From assembly GCA_031546805.1 (NCBI GenBank), contig JAVBJW010000002.1, positions 1-28,138 of the forward strand: DNA of 28,138 bases, given 5' to 3'. The stretch's first letter is position 1, and each line of letters starts with the position of its first letter. Position numbers and translations under genes: made by a program. Source of the stretch: Mesenet sp031546805. Lineage in GTDB: Bacteria; Pseudomonadota; Alphaproteobacteria; Rickettsiales; Anaplasmataceae. The notes beneath the pieces were generated by a model, which did not search any database, was not told the origin of the DNA, and worked only from the letters and a program-made list of their open reading frames with translations. Shown here in pieces: positions 25,353 through 28,138 of the stretch.

Positions 25353-27029
25353 ATGGCTACAACAATAAGATCAGAAGATAATTACGTAAGAAGAATACTT
25401 TCTTTTTTTTCCTTTTGTTTTGATATGTTGCAAAAAGAAACAGTAAAAGCAAAGTTCCAGCATTTGGTTCGAGAATTAGGTAAAGTTAGTACAAAGTCAG
25501 GTTTGACTGTTCCTAAAGAAGCGCAAGTTTCTATGGATTTCGGTAACAAAATGATATTTTGTCATAAGACTCAAAAACTTATGAAAGATCCACTAAATAA
25601 TTCAAAGAAATCTAAATCTATGTTGCATATAATGGAAGTTTCTAGAAAAAAATATAAACTCGGAGCTGTTGTAAAGTATTTTTCTCAGCAAAAACAAAGA
25701 GATAATACTAGAACACCAAAACTAGGTGAGAACAATGAATTGAAGTTATATAACAAAAATGGAATCATATATGATACATATAAGAAAGCTATAAGTGATG
25801 CTTCTGCACGCGTAATGTATGCCATAAGGTTGGATGGCAAAATAGTAACGCATCAACAAATAGAAGGTACCTATCACTCAACGCTACTTGCAAGCGATCC
25901 TGGTATTTGTTTTGGTACTATGGCAGTTAAAAATGGTAAAATCACTTACATTAGCAATCATAGCGGTCATTACAAACCTACTGAAGAAAACTTATACAAG
26001 GCTATTAAGAAGTTAGATGGTCTGTTTACAGACGATGCAGTAGTAGTTTTTCATCATCCTAGTTTTAATGAGAATGGTAATCTTGAAATTAATAAAGATG
26101 GCACAGGTATTTTATATGTTAGATCTTGGTGTACAGTAAAGCAATTTATAGAAAGAATAGATAATGGTGTACCAATTGTTCCTGAACGAGATGATAGAAT
26201 AATTATACCTGAAGTTTATTTTCAACACCTATTTGAGTACAACGAAAGCTATAAAAATAAATTAATTCTTAGTGAAGAATGTAAAGATAGACTGATTCAT
26301 TATTTTTACGAGCCTGTTCCTGTTTTTAACGGCAATGTTAAAATAGCAATTGAGCATTCAATAAGGAAGTTTATTGGTGCTGGTTTTGGTCATAAACCAA
26401 CCATAAATTTTGATCAAGAAGTTTACAGTAAAACTATTTCTTTTTGTGATAAGGATGATGCATTGAATTTTTCTTTAATCCTTGATAAATATCATTATGA
26501 CCATGAATTAAGTGATAACCAGCACGTTATTTCTATTAGTAATATCAAAGCCTACGGGTTCTTTCATAAAGCTTTGAAAATTGAACAAAAATACTTAAAG
26601 ATATTCGAGGAACAATTAAAACAAAAAAATGAAGTCAAAAAAAGAGTAGAATCTATTATAAAAAATTTTACTAATATATGTTCTGGTGGAGCAGCTGTTG
26701 ATTCTAATCAAGATACTGATAAAATAACACTCACTCTTTATAATGAAAGCTGCAAATCTAACGCACGTAAATTTTTTCCTAGTTTTAAAAAAAATAAAGA
26801 AGGTAATAACAGCATATCATTTGAGGAAAAAGAAGAATGTACTATTCTTAATATATATATAAAAGATATGTATGCACTTCTTCTAGATTATTTTAAAATC
26901 AATGTAGAAAGAGTATGTGATTTAGTAAAAATACTTACTCCACAAAGTGGTCCAGAATCAATAATAGAAGATATAGAAAAAATACAAGAAATTTGCTGCT
27001 ATAAATGCAATATAAGTAGCAGTAGATAA
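25353..27029 (+). CDS. Large soluble protein with an SGHYKP motif, function unknown
   Basis: This is a 558-residue protein with no signal peptide or membrane helix. ATG 25353 is preceded by aaggg at good distance. The central part reads VMYAIRLDGKIVTHQQIEGTYHSTLLASDPGICFGTMAVKNGKITYISNHSGHYKP (155-209). The pattern 'HST..(A/S)...G.M.V.NGKI.YI.N.SGHY.P....L..AI..L' is one I associate with uncharacterised proteins of intracellular bacteria such as Legionella, where it may be an enzymatic or binding fold. A probable coiled coil is at about 405-440 (FHKALKIEQKYLKIFEEQLKQKNEVKKRVESI). Two Cys-rich spots occur near 440-450 and at the end (CCYKCN). The gene is single, with a small palindrome upstream. 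An effector role is possible but not shown. Confidence 0.75.
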   Translation: MATTIRSEDNYVRRILSFFSFCFDMLQKETVKAKFQHLVRELGKVSTKSGLTVPKEAQVSMDFGNKMIFCHKTQKLMKDPLNNSKKSKSMLHIMEVSRKKYKLGAVVKYFSQQKQRDNTRTPKLGENNELKLYNKNGIIYDTYKKAISDASARVMYAIRLDGKIVTHQQIEGTYHSTLLASDPGICFGTMAVKNGKITYISNHSGHYKPTEENLYKAIKKLDGLFTDDAVVVFHHPSFNENGNLEINKDGTGILYVRSWCTVKQFIERIDNGVPIVPERDDRIIIPEVYFQHLFEYNESYKNKLILSEECKDRLIHYFYEPVPVFNGNVKIAIEHSIRKFIGAGFGHKPTINFDQEVYSKTISFCDKDDALNFSLILDKYHYDHELSDNQHVISISNIKAYGFFHKALKIEQKYLKIFEEQLKQKNEVKKRVESIIKNFTNICSGGAAVDSNQDTDKITLTLYNESCKSNARKFFPSFKKNKEGNNSISFEEKEECTILNIYIKDMYALLLDYFKINVERVCDLVKILTPQSGPESIIEDIEKIQEICCYKCNISSSR

Positions 27030-27109
27030 TTTGATTATAAAGCTTGTTTCCAAATAAGTTGGTACTATACTTAGTATTATTAATATTTTGTTTCTATAAT
27101 TTTAGAGAT

Positions 27110-27655
27110 ATGTTGCGTATTATAGCTGGTAAATATCGCAGCAGGAAAATCGAAACTAATAAAGTTTTGAATGCAAAGCCCACAATGTCCTTGGTAAGAA
27201 AAGCAATATTTAGTATTATTAGCTCCAGAAAGTCACTTGTTGATTGTAATGTACTTGATCTTTTTTGTGGTAGTGGTTCTTTATCATTTGAAGCTTTATC
27301 TCGAGGAGCAAAACATTCCTTTATGGTAGATTTAGACTACAATAATTTACAATTAGTTAAAAAAACTGCAGAAAACTTAAAGGTAGAAGACAATATTACT
27401 TTAATGTGTTGTAGTGCTGATAAGTTACCTCAAGCTATAGAAAAGTGTGACTTTGTTTTTATTGGTCCACCGTATAATAGTAATTTTGTTGAATCAACTT
27501 TAACAAGGTTAATAGATTCAAATTGGTTAGCAGATGAAGTGTTGATAATTCTTGAAATTAATAAAAATGAAGAGTTTAAATTGAGTGAAAATTATAATAT
27601 AATATTAAAGCGAGTTTATGGTGCAGCAAAAGTAGTTTTACTTTCTACTATATAA
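27110..27655 (+). CDS. rsmD: 16S rRNA (guanine966-N2)-methyltransferase RsmD, with altered catalytic motif
   Basis: RsmD methylates N2 of G966 in 16S rRNA. ATG 27110 (MLRIIAGKYRSRKI) matches the family start and gives 181 residues. An upstream in-frame codon at 27044 would add a hydrophobic leader and is rejected. Visible features are the substrate-side AKPTMSLVRKAIFSII (family R-P-T..VREALFN), SAM motif I VLDLFCGSGSLSFEALSRGA, the Asp-type strand MVDLDYNN and motif IV FVFIGPPYNSNF. Motif IV is usually (D/N)PPY or (D/N)PPF; here a Gly replaces the acidic or amide residue (codon ggt, one base from gat). The protein may therefore have low or altered activity, or the base could be a sequencing error. 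Confidence 0.88.
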   Translation: MLRIIAGKYRSRKIETNKVLNAKPTMSLVRKAIFSIISSRKSLVDCNVLDLFCGSGSLSFEALSRGAKHSFMVDLDYNNLQLVKKTAENLKVEDNITLMCCSADKLPQAIEKCDFVFIGPPYNSNFVESTLTRLIDSNWLADEVLIILEINKNEEFKLSENYNIILKRVYGAAKVVLLSTI

Positions 27656-27732
27656 ATCTAGATCTGATTTTAGTAATTTAAAAATTATGGCTATTTTTTC
27701 CGCTAAAGAATAAGTCATGTCCAGTAGCAATA

Positions 27733-28138
27733 TTAAAACAGATAGGCTTTATGAGATTGGTGAGGGAAAGTTAATAGGGGAGATGTTGAAATAAGTATTA
27801 GCAAAGCTAAACTGGCAAAAGTCTGATCAAACCATTCATTAGCACGATTTCTTAAGCGTTCACTTGCAGCTTGCATTGGGGTTAATGGATCATCGACTAT
27901 TAAAAAATCGCCCCCTTCTCCTGTTAAAGTACCTCCAACTGAAGTAGCAAATCTAAACCCCTTTTGTGTTGTTTGAAATTTATATTGAGTATTTTGAGAT
28001 AATACGGTTTCGGGAAATAACTCCTTATACCAATCAGATTGTAATATACATCTGGTATCAAGTGAGTGTTTTAAACTCAGAATTTGTGAATAACTAGCAA
28101 CGATTACTCTAGCTGTGGGCTGCAATCCTAAAATCCAT
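27733..28138 (-). pseudogene. Phage terminase large-subunit fragment, 3' end replaced
   Basis: The minus-strand frame is open to the right edge and gives at least WILGLQPTARVIVASYSQ..., then LQSDWYKELFPET, FRFATSVGGTLTGEGGDFLIVDDPLTP and SERLRNRANEWFDQTFAS. This matches the ATPase/nuclease-linker region of phage terminase large subunits, with the Walker-B-like LIVDDP. After about 27808 the frame continues for 24 unrelated residues to a stop at 27733-27735, where the family normally goes on into the nuclease domain. So the gene is cut at its 3' end inside the window, and its 5' end lies beyond the edge. It is probably a remnant of a Wolbachia (WO-type) prophage. A tiny plus-strand frame (27717-27794, beginning MSSSNIKTDRLYEIGEGK) lies over the junction, but I do not call it a gene. 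Confidence 0.75.

Noticed and set aside
27717..27794. Small plus-strand frame MSSSNIKTDRLYEIGEGK... as a gene
   Set aside because: It has only 25 codons, no ribosome binding site, and lies over the end of the terminase fragment. It may be a remnant but cannot be supported as a gene.
1..28138. CRISPR array, restriction-modification, toxin-antitoxin or other defence island
   Set aside because: No regularly spaced repeats, no Cas, restriction or small toxin-antitoxin gene pairs were recognised in any region.

Overview
The window is AT-rich DNA whose protein sequences look like Wolbachia (Rickettsiales, Anaplasmataceae). This rests on recognition by reading, not on a search. The pointers are an IS5-type transposase remnant close to ISWpi1 as I remember it, a PD-(D/E)XK (Rpn-like) nuclease tail, a prophage terminase fragment, several membrane or low-complexity proteins without clear relatives, and scattered housekeeping genes with little operon structure.

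Layout: 1-1400 is accessory and decayed DNA, holding a PD-(D/E)XK nuclease C-terminus and a broken IS5-family copy with terminal inverted repeats. 1400-6320 holds a J-like protein, nrdB, the rsfS-tyrS pair and argD. 6350-9980 holds a four-helix membrane protein (minus), pstA directly followed by a purQ with an extra internal segment, and a small zincin-like gene that overlaps the end of purQ tail to tail. 10100-13760 holds metK and a 768-residue protein made of three collagenase-like (M9-type) repeats. 13880-18310 is a minus-strand block: malonyl-CoA decarboxylase, holA, a two-segment membrane protein with a nine-G run at its ribosome binding site, and an SPFH/band-7 protein. 18480-20934 holds eno-obgE (overlapping) and tRNA-Asp(GTC). 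21060-25200 holds a membrane-anchored methyltransferase (minus), a small membrane protein and topA (minus). 25350-28138 holds a 558-residue protein of unknown function, rsmD and a truncated phage terminase at the right edge.

Functionally most genes are core: deoxynucleotide supply (nrdB), translation and ribosome control (rsfS, tyrS, tRNA-Asp, obgE, rsmD), glycolysis (eno), purine synthesis (purQ), SAM synthesis (metK), DNA replication and topology (holA, topA) and phosphate uptake (pstA). The host-interaction candidates are the three-repeat peptidase-like protein, the zincin-like protein, the J-like protein, the 558-residue protein and the small membrane proteins.

I did not find a clear new multi-gene system. 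The best leads are the in-frame insertion in purQ that resembles a Wolbachia palindromic element, the tandem peptidase protein whose first active site is altered, the G9 tract at a ribosome binding site, the 28-bp near-palindrome before holA, and GPPY in place of DPPY in RsmD. Where an upstream TTG or a second ATG was possible, I chose starts by homology and spacing and say so in the entry.
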